DNA from: Hydrogenophaga crassostreae
GTDB taxonomy: Bacteria; Pseudomonadota; Gammaproteobacteria; Burkholderiales; Burkholderiaceae_C
Length of the DNA stretch: 64,000 bases
Reading direction: 5' to 3'
Assembly (NCBI RefSeq): GCF_001761385.1
Contig: NZ_CP017476.1
Coordinates: 3,275,501-3,339,500 of the forward strand
The notes under the pieces are model-generated. The model saw only the letters and a list, made by a program, of their open reading frames with translations. It had not been told where the DNA came from and did no database searches. Positions 36,808 through 46,200 of the stretch are shown piece after piece. Position 1 is the stretch's first letter; every line of letters starts with the position of its first letter. The position numbers were made by a program, and so were the translations under genes.

Positions 36808-37147
36808 TTTTCTGCGCAACAAGCGCCAGCCGCACAAAAAGGCATGGAACCTTCAGATGCTGCGGAAAACAGATGACCTCTTCGCCGACGAGCCAAAGCG
36901 CCCAAATCGAGTGTTCCGGTCCACTCTGCAAGGTTCGGCAAACCTTTGCAATGGAAGTGAAGTTCTCATCCGCCGCTTGAGTGACGGCAACGTCGTCATC
37001 TCGCAGGACGTCAGCCTGGTCGGCGGCATCGACCGTCCCGCCAGTGACCTGTTGAGAGCTCTTGACACACACAACGGCATCTTGGCAGGTCGCGTGTATG
37101 AGTGCTTTGCCGATCTCGGCATCGTCGACATTGAAGCGGAGCTCTGA
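36797..37147 (+). CDS. Small protein of unknown function
   Basis: A 116-residue protein that starts inside the 3' end of the STAS-like gene, overlapping it by 11 bases. It has a basic N-terminus (FLRNKRQPHKKAW), then GSEVLIRRLSDGNVVISQDVSLVGG, suggesting a beta-rich middle, and an acidic C-terminus. No family is recognised. Tight overlap with both neighbours suggests a shared complex or pathway. Confidence 0.6.
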   Translation: MGVDFLRNKRQPHKKAWNLQMLRKTDDLFADEPKRPNRVFRSTLQGSANLCNGSEVLIRRLSDGNVVISQDVSLVGGIDRPASDLLRALDTHNGILAGRVYECFADLGIVDIEAEL

Positions 37148-37150
37148 TCC

Positions 37151-38353
37151 ATGCTGCCCCAGGAAGCACATAGCGGCGTCTGGCTTCTGAAAGACATCGA
37201 TTCACCAACGGCGCTCCTGGGTTGCGGCTCATGTTTGGACCGCCAAGCGTGCGGCGGACTCCATCTGCCTAACGGGTCTGCCATGCTCACCTGCATGGAC
37301 TTGTGCCATTGCGCTGACCCAAGCGCGTGCGACATGGTCTGCCCGAAGGCGCCGACCAGATTTGCAAGGCGTGTGCATGAAGTCCGCGGGTTTCAGCTCG
37401 ATGACATACCGCGCAGGAACTTTAATGCACGACCGGCGCCCGCAGGCTGCGTCACGTTGATCGAGGGCCGCGTCTCTCGCCGGCGACCCATCGAACTACC
37501 CGACTACGCAGCCATCCCCCTGTCCAGGGCCATTACCGGTCGGGGGCTCCAGCAACGCGCGAAGACGCGAGATGAACTGGTGCGCGACCACGGCGTGCTA
37601 CCCCGAAAAGGTTGGATCGTCACTGGTATTGAGGACGATCGTTACGTAGAGCGCGCTTGGCGGCTCCCGAAGCATCGTGAGGTGTTCAAGAGCTTGCGAG
37701 AGGCCGGCGTCGTCTTCGCCACGTCACCCAACTTCAGCCTGTACGCGGATGCTCCACGGCACGACAACCTCCATGCGATGAAGCGCATCGCTTGGATGTG
37801 GTACACGATGAACGAGGCAGGGCTTCCCACCGCACTGCATGTCAATGGCAGAACAAGCCACGACTTCGACCGATGGACGCAGTTCATCATCGATCATCCC
37901 GAAGTCACGTCAATTGCCTTCGAATTCCTCACTGGCGCGAAGCTTGTCGACGATAGCGAACGCTATGTTGATCGCCTCACCACACTGGCCCAACGGGTTG
38001 AGCGGCCATTGACACTCGTGCTGCGTGGTTCGATGCAAGTCGCCAAGCGACTTGAAGCCGTGTTTGACCATGTCATCTGGCTCGATGCGACGCCCTATTT
38101 TCGAGCCATGCATCGCCATGTCGCAGTCCCAAATTCTGCGGGCCCCTTGAGGTATGCGCCACGTGGGGGCGATGCGGCAGCCCCGATTGGTGGACTATTT
38201 AAAAGCCTGGCCATGGCTGCGCAGCGCCGATATCACATCTGTCGATCAGAGATCTCGATTCCAGCTCAGCGATCGCTAGACCTAAGACCGCTGGGCACCC
38301 CATCGGACATGAGCGCTGACGACGAAGCCGCACAGCTGTTGCTGTTCCCGTGA
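37151..38353 (+). CDS. Protein with an N-terminal Cys cluster and DUF4417-like domain
   Basis: A 400-residue protein three bases after the previous stop. Cys residues at 25, 28, 34, 48, 52, 54, 60 and 64 make a dense N-terminal cluster that may bind zinc or iron-sulfur. From residue 170 the stretch VFATSPNFSLYADAPRHDNLHAMKRIAWMWYTMNEAGLP resembles DUF4417 proteins found in phages and mobile elements, followed by TSIAFEFLTGA and RPLTLVLRG, suggesting a barrel-like fold. The 3' end overlaps the convergent GHKL gene by 72 bases. Function unknown. Confidence 0.6.
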   Translation: MLPQEAHSGVWLLKDIDSPTALLGCGSCLDRQACGGLHLPNGSAMLTCMDLCHCADPSACDMVCPKAPTRFARRVHEVRGFQLDDIPRRNFNARPAPAGCVTLIEGRVSRRRPIELPDYAAIPLSRAITGRGLQQRAKTRDELVRDHGVLPRKGWIVTGIEDDRYVERAWRLPKHREVFKSLREAGVVFATSPNFSLYADAPRHDNLHAMKRIAWMWYTMNEAGLPTALHVNGRTSHDFDRWTQFIIDHPEVTSIAFEFLTGAKLVDDSERYVDRLTTLAQRVERPLTLVLRGSMQVAKRLEAVFDHVIWLDATPYFRAMHRHVAVPNSAGPLRYAPRGGDAAAPIGGLFKSLAMAAQRRYHICRSEISIPAQRSLDLRPLGTPSDMSADDEAAQLLLFP

Positions 38354-39067
38354 CACCCAGTTCCCTGAACCACCAACGCCCTCGATTTCAAGGCTCGCGT
38401 CACCGCTTCGAACCCTGAGCGCTGCATCCATGGAACGCAATGCACCAAGCACCTGCCGAAAGCCAAGACCGCGGGCCGGATCGCCAGTAGAGGAACGATG
38501 CTCAACGACTGCTGCGTCCAATGCCTGGCGCGCCGACTGCACTTCCGGCATAGCACTGTATGTCGCCAGTGCACCAACTCCCGAATCACCAACTGCCAGC
38601 CAAAAATTCCCTGGAGTGATGTCGAAGGCCGCCAACGCCTCACATTGAGTGCCAGCATGCTGGCCAATGTTGTCAATGAGTTCACCCGCAGCACCCGTCA
38701 ACGCTTGGGCCGATGATTTCGGAACACCTTCCTGCTCAAGTCGCTTTCGAATATCCATCAAGAACTGTTGCTGCACGATGTCATCCACGTTCGAGGGGTG
38801 GCCCGCTTGCACCCGCAACACCCCTATCGAATCGGAAGTGCGGTAGGCCCATGCAGTGTCGCTGGGCATCGCCTTCAGTGCTGTCGAAAGCGGTGTGCCA
38901 TGTCCCATGAGCTTCAGTTCGGCGCCTGGAGGAATACTCCTTCGGCGAAATGCAAGGAGTTCAATCGACGGGCCCAATTGCAGCGTACGGGCGTCAACCT
39001 CAGTGCAGCCCAATGTCTTGCTACACATCAAGGTGATTCTGTCGGATACAGCAAAGTCCCTGATCAT
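38282..39067 (-). CDS. GHKL (HATPase_c) ATP-binding protein
   Basis: A 261-residue protein with a Bergerat-type ATP site: N box GAAGELIDNIGQHAG, G1 box AVGDSGVGALA, and GLGFRQVLGAL. This resembles anti-sigma/SpoIIAB-like or defence-linked ATPases that pair with STAS-like proteins. The N-terminal 130 residues are of unknown fold. It runs convergent to the Cys/DUF4417-like gene with a 72-base overlap. A 30-codon frame ends on the start codon (TAATG). Confidence 0.75.
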   Translation of the reverse strand: MIRDFAVSDRITLMCSKTLGCTEVDARTLQLGPSIELLAFRRRSIPPGAELKLMGHGTPLSTALKAMPSDTAWAYRTSDSIGVLRVQAGHPSNVDDIVQQQFLMDIRKRLEQEGVPKSSAQALTGAAGELIDNIGQHAGTQCEALAAFDITPGNFWLAVGDSGVGALATYSAMPEVQSARQALDAAVVEHRSSTGDPARGLGFRQVLGALRSMDAALRVRSGDASLEIEGVGGSGNWVSREQQQLCGFVVSAHVRWGAQRS

Positions 39068-39159
39068 TACTTAATGCGAGCGGCTGAAAGGCAAACGTCT
39101 ATGAAAACGCGCAGTAACAGGTACAGCATATCGGAATATCGCTTACTCCTCCGCTTCAT
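39067..39159 (-). CDS. Possible 30-residue leader peptide before the GHKL gene
   Basis: ATG at 39159 opens a short frame encoding MKRRSKRYSDMLYLLLRVFI followed by ten more residues. Its TAA shares a base with the GHKL start (TAATG), an arrangement that can couple translation. The product is basic with a hydrophobic stretch. No clear ribosome-binding site precedes it, so this is only a candidate. Confidence 0.25.
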   Translation of the reverse strand: MKRRSKRYSDMLYLLLRVFIDVCLSAARIK

Positions 39160-39327
39160 CAAGCCATTTCGGTTTTAGCGATCACCAAGGGTCCAGTTTC
39201 CACCGGACTACAAGTTTCTGGTCAGCAATGCGTCGAGGCTTCATCTGTTCGCAGAGAAGGGTAAATCGGAATAACCACGAAAGAGCTTCAGCGCTTAGCT
39301 GTTGACGTCCAGAGTCTTTATGGCCAG

Positions 39328-41070
39328 CTACGGAGCCGGCGTAACAGCATCCGCCCCGAACCAGCTCTCAAGAGTTGCTATGGCTTCGGGTGACAGCAGT
39401 TGCGTGAACAAAATGGCGAGCCGTTTCTGGGGCCTTGAACAGGCAACATAGAAAAGGTTGCGGTTGCGCTCGAATGCTTCTTCCTTCGCGACTGGAATCA
39501 CCGAAGCGCCGGCAAGCTCCAGCATTTCACCGAAGTTGTATTGGTTCCAGCCGCGCCCTACCACAACCAATACGTTTTCAAACTCGGCACCCTTGACACC
39601 ATGCTTAGTTTCAAACGGCGAGTGACCATCAAGGTAGCGGCGAAGTGCCTTGACCTCTGAATACGCGATGCCTCGCAACTTCTCCAGTTCTTCCAAACCC
39701 CTCGGCATCTCGATGCCTGCAGACTTGTCGAAGTCGCGCAGCTCCCGCTCGCGCTTTTCAACCGCATCCGGAAGTCTCGGCTTTCGCTGGGCACGCAGGT
39801 GCTCAACAACCTGCCCCACGGTCCCTCCTTCGCGAAGGGCCACCAGTTGCGTCATTGCGTCGTGCCATTCCGTCTTGTCCGAATGGCTGCGCATCTGTGG
39901 CGTGGTGCTGCCAAGCGCCTCGAACATCGCCCCGTACCTGCGGGCAATGAAAGCATCGCATGCCGGCTCCAACTGATCTACAAAGAAGGCAATGTGTTCG
40001 TGCTCCTTCTTGGTAAACGCATCGTTGAATCGGAACGTCGCGGCGAGATTTGAATAGCCTTGCTGACTCGCCAGCAGCCGATGAGTCAGCATCAGAATCT
40101 TGGTGTGGCTGGGTGACAGATCCCACCCGGTCTGTTCCAGCTCGACCTTCACACGCTCAAGGGTGGCCTGGGCGTCGGGGGAAGGCAGATCTCCGCCCCA
40201 GTGGGCGCCCTTTTGCCGTTGCCCCTGCCAAGTGTTCGTGTGAAAAACACGGACCTGTCCTTCGGCATTCGGATCTTCAACAAACTGCTGCAGTTGCGGC
40301 CGCATTCGATTGAGCGCGTCGACGACAACCTTGACCGAACGGAAGTTGGCCTCTTTGCCAATCTCCGTCACGTTTGCATGCTCCAGCTTGCCGCACCCGC
40401 CGCCGTAGATCTTCTGCCAATGATCGCCAAAGAAACCAAACAGCGGTGAGCCGGGTTGCCCGAGAAAATGAGCCTTGATCGCCTCGACCCAATCGCTATC
40501 GGTGTCCTGGTACTCGTCGACCAGAATGATCGGGAAGCGCGCCGCGATCATGCGACGGAACTTCTCGTGCGCCATGAGTGAGATCGTCAGCGGCAGGACA
40601 TCGTCATGGTGGATAGACACGCGATGGTCGCGAATAGAACGGTGCCCGAGGCTGTACTCGATGGCACGCGTGCCCACGCTGCCTCCAACCTCTTCGATCT
40701 TTTCCTTCCAGTCAGGCATCGCTTCAATGAGCGCCCTTAGCGGCTTCTGAAAGCCACTGATCAAGGACCAACAGAACGCGTGGTTGGTCTCGCAAAAAAC
40801 CATGGGGCTACGGTCAGTCCTTGCCGCAATCTCGTCCTTGGCGACGTTCGTGAAGGTGATGCATGCAATCTGCTGACTGCGCTTTGGAAAGGTATCTTTG
40901 CGGCGCTCAATCAGGAACCGCAACGCCTTGACTAGCGAGTACGTCTTGCCCGCGCCGGCACCAGCCTCCAGGCGAAAGTTCTGTCCCACTTCAAGACAGG
41001 CATACATGGTTTCCAGCGCGCGCCGGCTCGCGGTTTCCGCCGGTGACTCAATCTCAGGCATGGCCGCCAT
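39328..41070 (-). CDS. gajB: Gabija GajB, UvrD-like helicase
   Basis: A 580-residue superfamily 1 helicase. Walker A is EAGAGAGKTYSLVKAL, motif Ia region ACITFTNVAKDEI, Walker B PIILVDEYQDTDSDW, motif III FGFFGDHWQKIYG, and motif VI LFYVACSRPQKRLAILF. In Gabija, GajB senses DNA ends or nucleotide changes and works with GajA to cut phage DNA. Its start lies inside the 3' end of gajA with a 17-base overlap. It is somewhat longer than the Bacillus protein. Motifs are intact. Confidence 0.87.
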   Translation of the reverse strand: MAAMPEIESPAETASRRALETMYACLEVGQNFRLEAGAGAGKTYSLVKALRFLIERRKDTFPKRSQQIACITFTNVAKDEIAARTDRSPMVFCETNHAFCWSLISGFQKPLRALIEAMPDWKEKIEEVGGSVGTRAIEYSLGHRSIRDHRVSIHHDDVLPLTISLMAHEKFRRMIAARFPIILVDEYQDTDSDWVEAIKAHFLGQPGSPLFGFFGDHWQKIYGGGCGKLEHANVTEIGKEANFRSVKVVVDALNRMRPQLQQFVEDPNAEGQVRVFHTNTWQGQRQKGAHWGGDLPSPDAQATLERVKVELEQTGWDLSPSHTKILMLTHRLLASQQGYSNLAATFRFNDAFTKKEHEHIAFFVDQLEPACDAFIARRYGAMFEALGSTTPQMRSHSDKTEWHDAMTQLVALREGGTVGQVVEHLRAQRKPRLPDAVEKRERELRDFDKSAGIEMPRGLEELEKLRGIAYSEVKALRRYLDGHSPFETKHGVKGAEFENVLVVVGRGWNQYNFGEMLELAGASVIPVAKEEAFERNRNLFYVACSRPQKRLAILFTQLLSPEAIATLESWFGADAVTPAP

Positions 41071-43123
41071 CTTCTTCCACTGGAGCTACGGCTGCCTCCA
41101 TGACCAACGTCAGTGCCGGGTCGGGGGCGACAACATCGCCGCGAGCCAACCAGCGGACGCCTTCCACAATGTACGCCGGTGCGAGCCACTCCGTCTCAGC
41201 GATCGCATGCTTCAATGCGAACTCCGATTTCTTCCATTCTTCCGCCTTGCTCCGCGCCTCCAGTTCAAGCCCATTAGGGGTCTTCTCTGTCAGGCCAAAC
41301 AGCTTCGGGTTCGCGAGGATGAACGCATCTTCGAAGGTCCGCCCGCAGGGATCACCCTCTTTCTCAGCGCGTTGATAGGCTATGCGATTTCCGTTGAGTA
41401 CCTTTCCGGCGTCCTTTTTGGCAAGCAAGCCCGCCAACGTAAAAGGATCGTCCTCGGAGTACCACGCCTTCAAACAGGCGTTGCTGGAGTATGTGCCCAG
41501 ATGAACCGCACACGCCTTGCCGCCGGGTTTTTCAACGGCATCAAGGTCTGTGATGATCAGACTGCGAAGTTCGAGAAACTTCAGCAGATCGAAGAACAGA
41601 TGCGCGTATGCACCACCGACCTCCATTACCGTCACGTACTGACTCGACAGCTTCGGACTCTTGGGCTCAGCCGCTTCTAGCTTGGCAACGATGACAGGAA
41701 GCAACAAACGCTCGCTCAGTCCCTCGACCAAAACCGCCTTGTCAGCGAAGAAAAGGTCACAACGCGTCAACGTCATGTACTGATGAAGAAACTTTTTGTC
41801 CTCTGGCTGGATGTCCTTGAGCCCCTTGCGCAAGTCCTTGACCCTTGTTGTCCGAACTCCTTCCTGGGCGCCAGACGCCGGAGCCCCCAGAAAGTACCGA
41901 ATGCTTTCGAATCCAGCCGCGTTGGCGATGTGCGATGAATGCGTGGAGACGACGAACTGAACCGGCCAGGGCCTCTTGTCCTGCGCACCGTCAACGAGTT
42001 GCTGCGCAATTTTGGCAAGCTGGCGAATGAAGACCTCCTGCATTTGTGGATGCAAGTGCGCTTCGGGCTCCTCAATGAAAATCAGATGTACGCCCGGTTC
42101 GGTTGTCTCTGCGCAAAACGCTTTGTAGAAACCGGCCAGTTGCAGCAGGATGAAGATCAGGTTGCGTGCGCCGAGGCCGTTGTATGACTCGGGCAACGTG
42201 ATGCCGCTGTAGCCCGCGTAGCGGACCTTCGTGAAATTGGAGAGCAGCTTTCGGACATCAAGCAGGGTTTCGGTGTGGAGCTCCTGGCCCCCCAACCCCG
42301 GGTAGCCGAAGGTCTGAAGCGCAGGAATCAGGCTTTTGAGTTGGCCTCCGAAGTTCTCGTCAATCTGGATCTGGATATCCTGGACCGCGGTTTTCAGCGC
42401 ATCGGCAATTTGCTTGTCAGCCGCATCGGCCGACGCTGAAGAAGCTGTCGCGAAAAGGCCCTCCACGGTCTTGGCCAGCACGTCGGATTCTCGCGAAGTC
42501 ACATCATCGAGGCCCCGCTGCGCATTGATGAACCCTGTCTTGACCAAGCCTCGCAGTGCGCTTGGCGGCAACTGACGGCGATTGTCGGGATCATTGGGAT
42601 CTTCCGCCCATATCTTCACGTTGAATTCGGCGGGAATCCGCTCACGCAACGCACGGAAGAACGCAATACGCGTTTCCGGGGTCAGCGCCTCTTTGGGCTG
42701 GCCGTCGAGAAAGCTCGCAAGCTGCCCGTCCTTGAGTTCATAGCGAACCACCACCAGTGCATCGGCGCATGCTGGATCAAGGTCGATCACGAAAGGACCC
42801 AGGGGACCTAGCTGAGGCTGGGCGGGGTCGTAGGTGAACTTCAGCCGCAACTCAATGGTCGGGACAAGCGCGCGCACGGCGTCTTCTTCGGCACCCTGAT
42901 TCAACGCTTGCAGCGCTTCGCAAAAGTGGTCGTAGCAGGCACTGGAAAAGTCCTCTAACTGGAACGCAACGTTTCCGTCTGAAAGGAGCCTCCGCATCAC
43001 TTCCGAAAGAGAGGTTTTTCCACTGTTGTTTCGCCCGACGATGACAGTCGTTTGATCTTCCAGGACAAGTTCAACGTCTGCCAGAAGACGGAAGTTCTTG
43101 ATCTCGACTTGACTGATGCGCAT
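41054..43123 (-). CDS. gajA: Gabija GajA, OLD-family ATPase-Toprim nuclease
   Basis: A 689-residue protein. The N-terminal ABC ATPase has Walker A IVGRNNSGKTSLSEV at residues 28-42 and IFIEEPEAHLHPQMQ as Walker B region. The C-terminal Toprim has KAVLVEGLSERLLLPVIV with the Glu and SLIITDLDAV with the DxD pair. Together with the adjacent UvrD helicase this is the class 2 OLD/Gabija arrangement. GajA is a site-specific DNA nickase controlled by nucleotides. The ATG is preceded by GGGGAGGGC. Confidence 0.88.
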   Translation of the reverse strand: MRISQVEIKNFRLLADVELVLEDQTTVIVGRNNSGKTSLSEVMRRLLSDGNVAFQLEDFSSACYDHFCEALQALNQGAEEDAVRALVPTIELRLKFTYDPAQPQLGPLGPFVIDLDPACADALVVVRYELKDGQLASFLDGQPKEALTPETRIAFFRALRERIPAEFNVKIWAEDPNDPDNRRQLPPSALRGLVKTGFINAQRGLDDVTSRESDVLAKTVEGLFATASSASADAADKQIADALKTAVQDIQIQIDENFGGQLKSLIPALQTFGYPGLGGQELHTETLLDVRKLLSNFTKVRYAGYSGITLPESYNGLGARNLIFILLQLAGFYKAFCAETTEPGVHLIFIEEPEAHLHPQMQEVFIRQLAKIAQQLVDGAQDKRPWPVQFVVSTHSSHIANAAGFESIRYFLGAPASGAQEGVRTTRVKDLRKGLKDIQPEDKKFLHQYMTLTRCDLFFADKAVLVEGLSERLLLPVIVAKLEAAEPKSPKLSSQYVTVMEVGGAYAHLFFDLLKFLELRSLIITDLDAVEKPGGKACAVHLGTYSSNACLKAWYSEDDPFTLAGLLAKKDAGKVLNGNRIAYQRAEKEGDPCGRTFEDAFILANPKLFGLTEKTPNGLELEARSKAEEWKKSEFALKHAIAETEWLAPAYIVEGVRWLARGDVVAPDPALTLVMEAAVAPVEEDGGHA

Positions 43124-43226
43124 GTGCCCTCCCCATTTTTTTTTTGCGACACTTGAAATCTCACTCGTCGCGCTTTATTTACACATGCTCACATCTTAAA
43201 GGGCTATGGTGATTGAACGACAAGCC

Positions 43227-46200
43227 TCAAGTCGGCCAAGTTACTTTGCCCGGCCCAAAGCGTTCGATCTGGGCCGATCGCTGGCCTTCCTCGAGTCGCG
43301 CCGCAAGCAGGCCGCGCCATGACCCTTTCACGCGGGTCTTGAACTTGGCCACCCGCCGATAGTCGGGCGACGTCAGCCACGCTTCACCGTCGGGTGCGTC
43401 AATCTCGATCCGGTAGATACCTGCAGTCGGCGCCTTGTCGGCGGCACGAAGAGACAAAGCGCGGGCCCCGCTCCCGACACTCCACTTTTGCTGCTCCCCA
43501 CTCAGCATTTCGTCTCGGAAACGCTGCCAAAGCAAGGCCGTCTCGGGTGTCGGAAACCCGCCGGCATTGGTCAGGCCCGCGATTTCATCGCTGGCTAACC
43601 ACTCCCGCATACCAGAGACGGTGACGAAAACGGTGCCTGTAGTGCGGATTGCCGCCATGGCAGCTCGGCGTGACGGCAACCCTGCTCGAATGAGCATGGA
43701 CATCATGAGTTGGGGCACGCCGGTTTCCACCGATGCAGCACCCCCTCCGGAAACGATCTCCGACGACCAGCCCAGTGTGACCCGGCGGGTCCTCAGCGCT
43801 TCGAGCGCCCAGACCAGGCGGTACGCAAACGCATCTTCAACGATGCGCATGTTCTTGGGGCCGATGACATTCACGCCCGTGCCCGACACCCATTCCTTCA
43901 GAAGATCACCCCAATCTGCCGGAAGCGCGTTCTTTTTGTCGGGCACAAAAGGACGGATAACGAGCAGCCGCGCGGCAAGTTGAACAAGGATGGCGGCAAG
44001 CTCCTCACCGTCGTCGCGCAATGCTGCCGCGTCAGCTTGATCGAGCAACTCACCCAACACGTCAGCCATGCCGTCGATAGCCATGCCGGCTTCAAGCCCC
44101 ACCCCCATCGCATAGTGCCCTTTTCGAACGTCAGGCGTGGTGTGACTCCAGATCACGTTCGCGCGGGCCTCCAGGATCTCCTTGTGCGCCTGTTGCTCGG
44201 ATTCATCCTCCCTGCCAATCTGGCGAGCCCAAAGCGACCCTTGCAACGCTTCGTCGAGAAGGCGCGGCAAATCTTCGCTATCCGCGTCCAGCGCTTCGAC
44301 CAAGCCCAACACTGTCGCGTCGAGCTTCTCGATCAGATGCGACATAGGCTCTTCCTCGATCTTCTCCTCTTCCTCTTCGTCGCCATCTCCCGCCGGCTCG
44401 GAGATCCCGAGCAGCAGGTTCTCCTCAGATTGCGACTTCCACGCTTCCCGTGAGCTCGACAGATACTCGATGGCGTCGGCACGTTTCAACACACCTTCTC
44501 GCGCCAGTCGCTCAATGATTTCAGCAATGATCTGATAAAGCCCGCTTTGCAACGTGCGTGCCTTGGCTGATTGAACGAGACTGCGCCATTGCGTCAGGCG
44601 CCAAGTCGGCTTGTCCAAGATCACATGAACGACGAGCCCTTCGACATCGACAAAGGCTCTGCCGGCGCGGCCTGCAACATTGGCAAACTCTTCGCCTGAA
44701 ATAACCTTTCCTGATCGCACCAGGTAGGGGACCAGAAGCACAGCGGCGTTCAGGTTCAAACCCTGCGAAAGCGTCGGCGACGCCACGATCACCTTCAGCA
44801 CACCCTTGGCAAGCAGCGCTTCGAGTTCGCGAAGGAAGGGGCTTGGCAGGCGACCATGATGAACCGCAACGCCCAATTTGAGGCAAGTAACCGCAGGGTG
44901 TTGTTCGCCCAACCACTCTCGTCCAACTTCGAGCGCGCGTTGCACCAACGTTTCGTCGTCGAGCAAGGTCGGCAGGTAGCCGCGACGGTGCAGATCAACA
45001 GCTGACTCTCCGTAGCCTTCGACCCAATTGGCTTGCGTGGAGAAGATCAGTGTCCGCTTGCCTTGCTCAGCAAACCGCCATGCTGCAAACAATGTCAGAT
45101 CCTTGGTCTTTCGAGGGTATGGCGTCCGGTCTGGCTTTCGCGGCGGAATCTGCTCAACGAATCGGGCTAGGAACGGGCCTTGCTGCTCAAGGTCATAGTT
45201 GAGCCTTGCTGCGTCGCCCTGCCAGACCAACGTACCGAAACGCTGCCGAGTGGGCCGCCAGGATGATCGCACCGGCTCGCCTTCAACGTCACTGCGAATC
45301 CAGGCCGTCAGGTCTTCGAGCTGCTGGCCATCCGGAAGAATGGCAGACAGGCACACGATACGTCGCGTACCCGCATCCCCCCGGCGCAGCAGCTTCTGCA
45401 CCAGAATCTCGTAGCGAATCTCTCGCTCGGTTGGGCCAATGAGATGGCCCTCATCGAGCACGACCAACCCGATGTCATCGATCAGCGACGCATCATTGCG
45501 CAACGCGAAGTCGAGTTTTTCCGGGGTGGCGATGATGATGTCCATCGATCGCAGGACGTCTTCATCGCCGGCTGACAAGCCACTTGCGCCGTAGAGCGAC
45601 GAGACCGAGAATCCAAGCGGTGAAAAAGTCTGGCGAAAGGTTCGCTCGGTCTGCGCCGAAAGCGCGCGCAGCGGCGTGACGATCAACACGCGCCTACCGC
45701 CCGCCAAGCACATCAGGGCGGCGATCTCTGCGATGCGCGTCTTCCCCGCGCTGGTTGGCAAGGCGACGACCAGGTCGTCGGACACATCAGTGGATCGCTT
45801 GGCTGCTTCGCGCTGTGATGGCCACAACTCCAGCTCGGCGCTCTTGCGCGCGTACAGCGACGCGATGAAAAGTCGCCGCAACTCGGCGTACCGCTCCTCA
45901 CCGCCCTCAGGCGGATCGCTCGGAAGCGTCTCGTGCAAGGAGTGCGCCCACAGATCGTCGAGCATGTTCCGGCACAGCCGGACAATCCACCACAGCGACA
46001 CTGAGGCAGCAGCGTCTGCAAGGTCGAGGGCTGTGTCCAGCAGTTCCTTTGCGGTGTCCAGCAACGACACCTCGCCGGTTTGAAGGGCAAAGTCGAAAAA
46101 TGCAAGGGCACGGCAAACCACGGTGTTGAGGACGATCGAAATTGCCTCATCGGAATCGATCTCCCCATCCTCCAGCAAGGCGGAGACGTTGGCATCGCCG

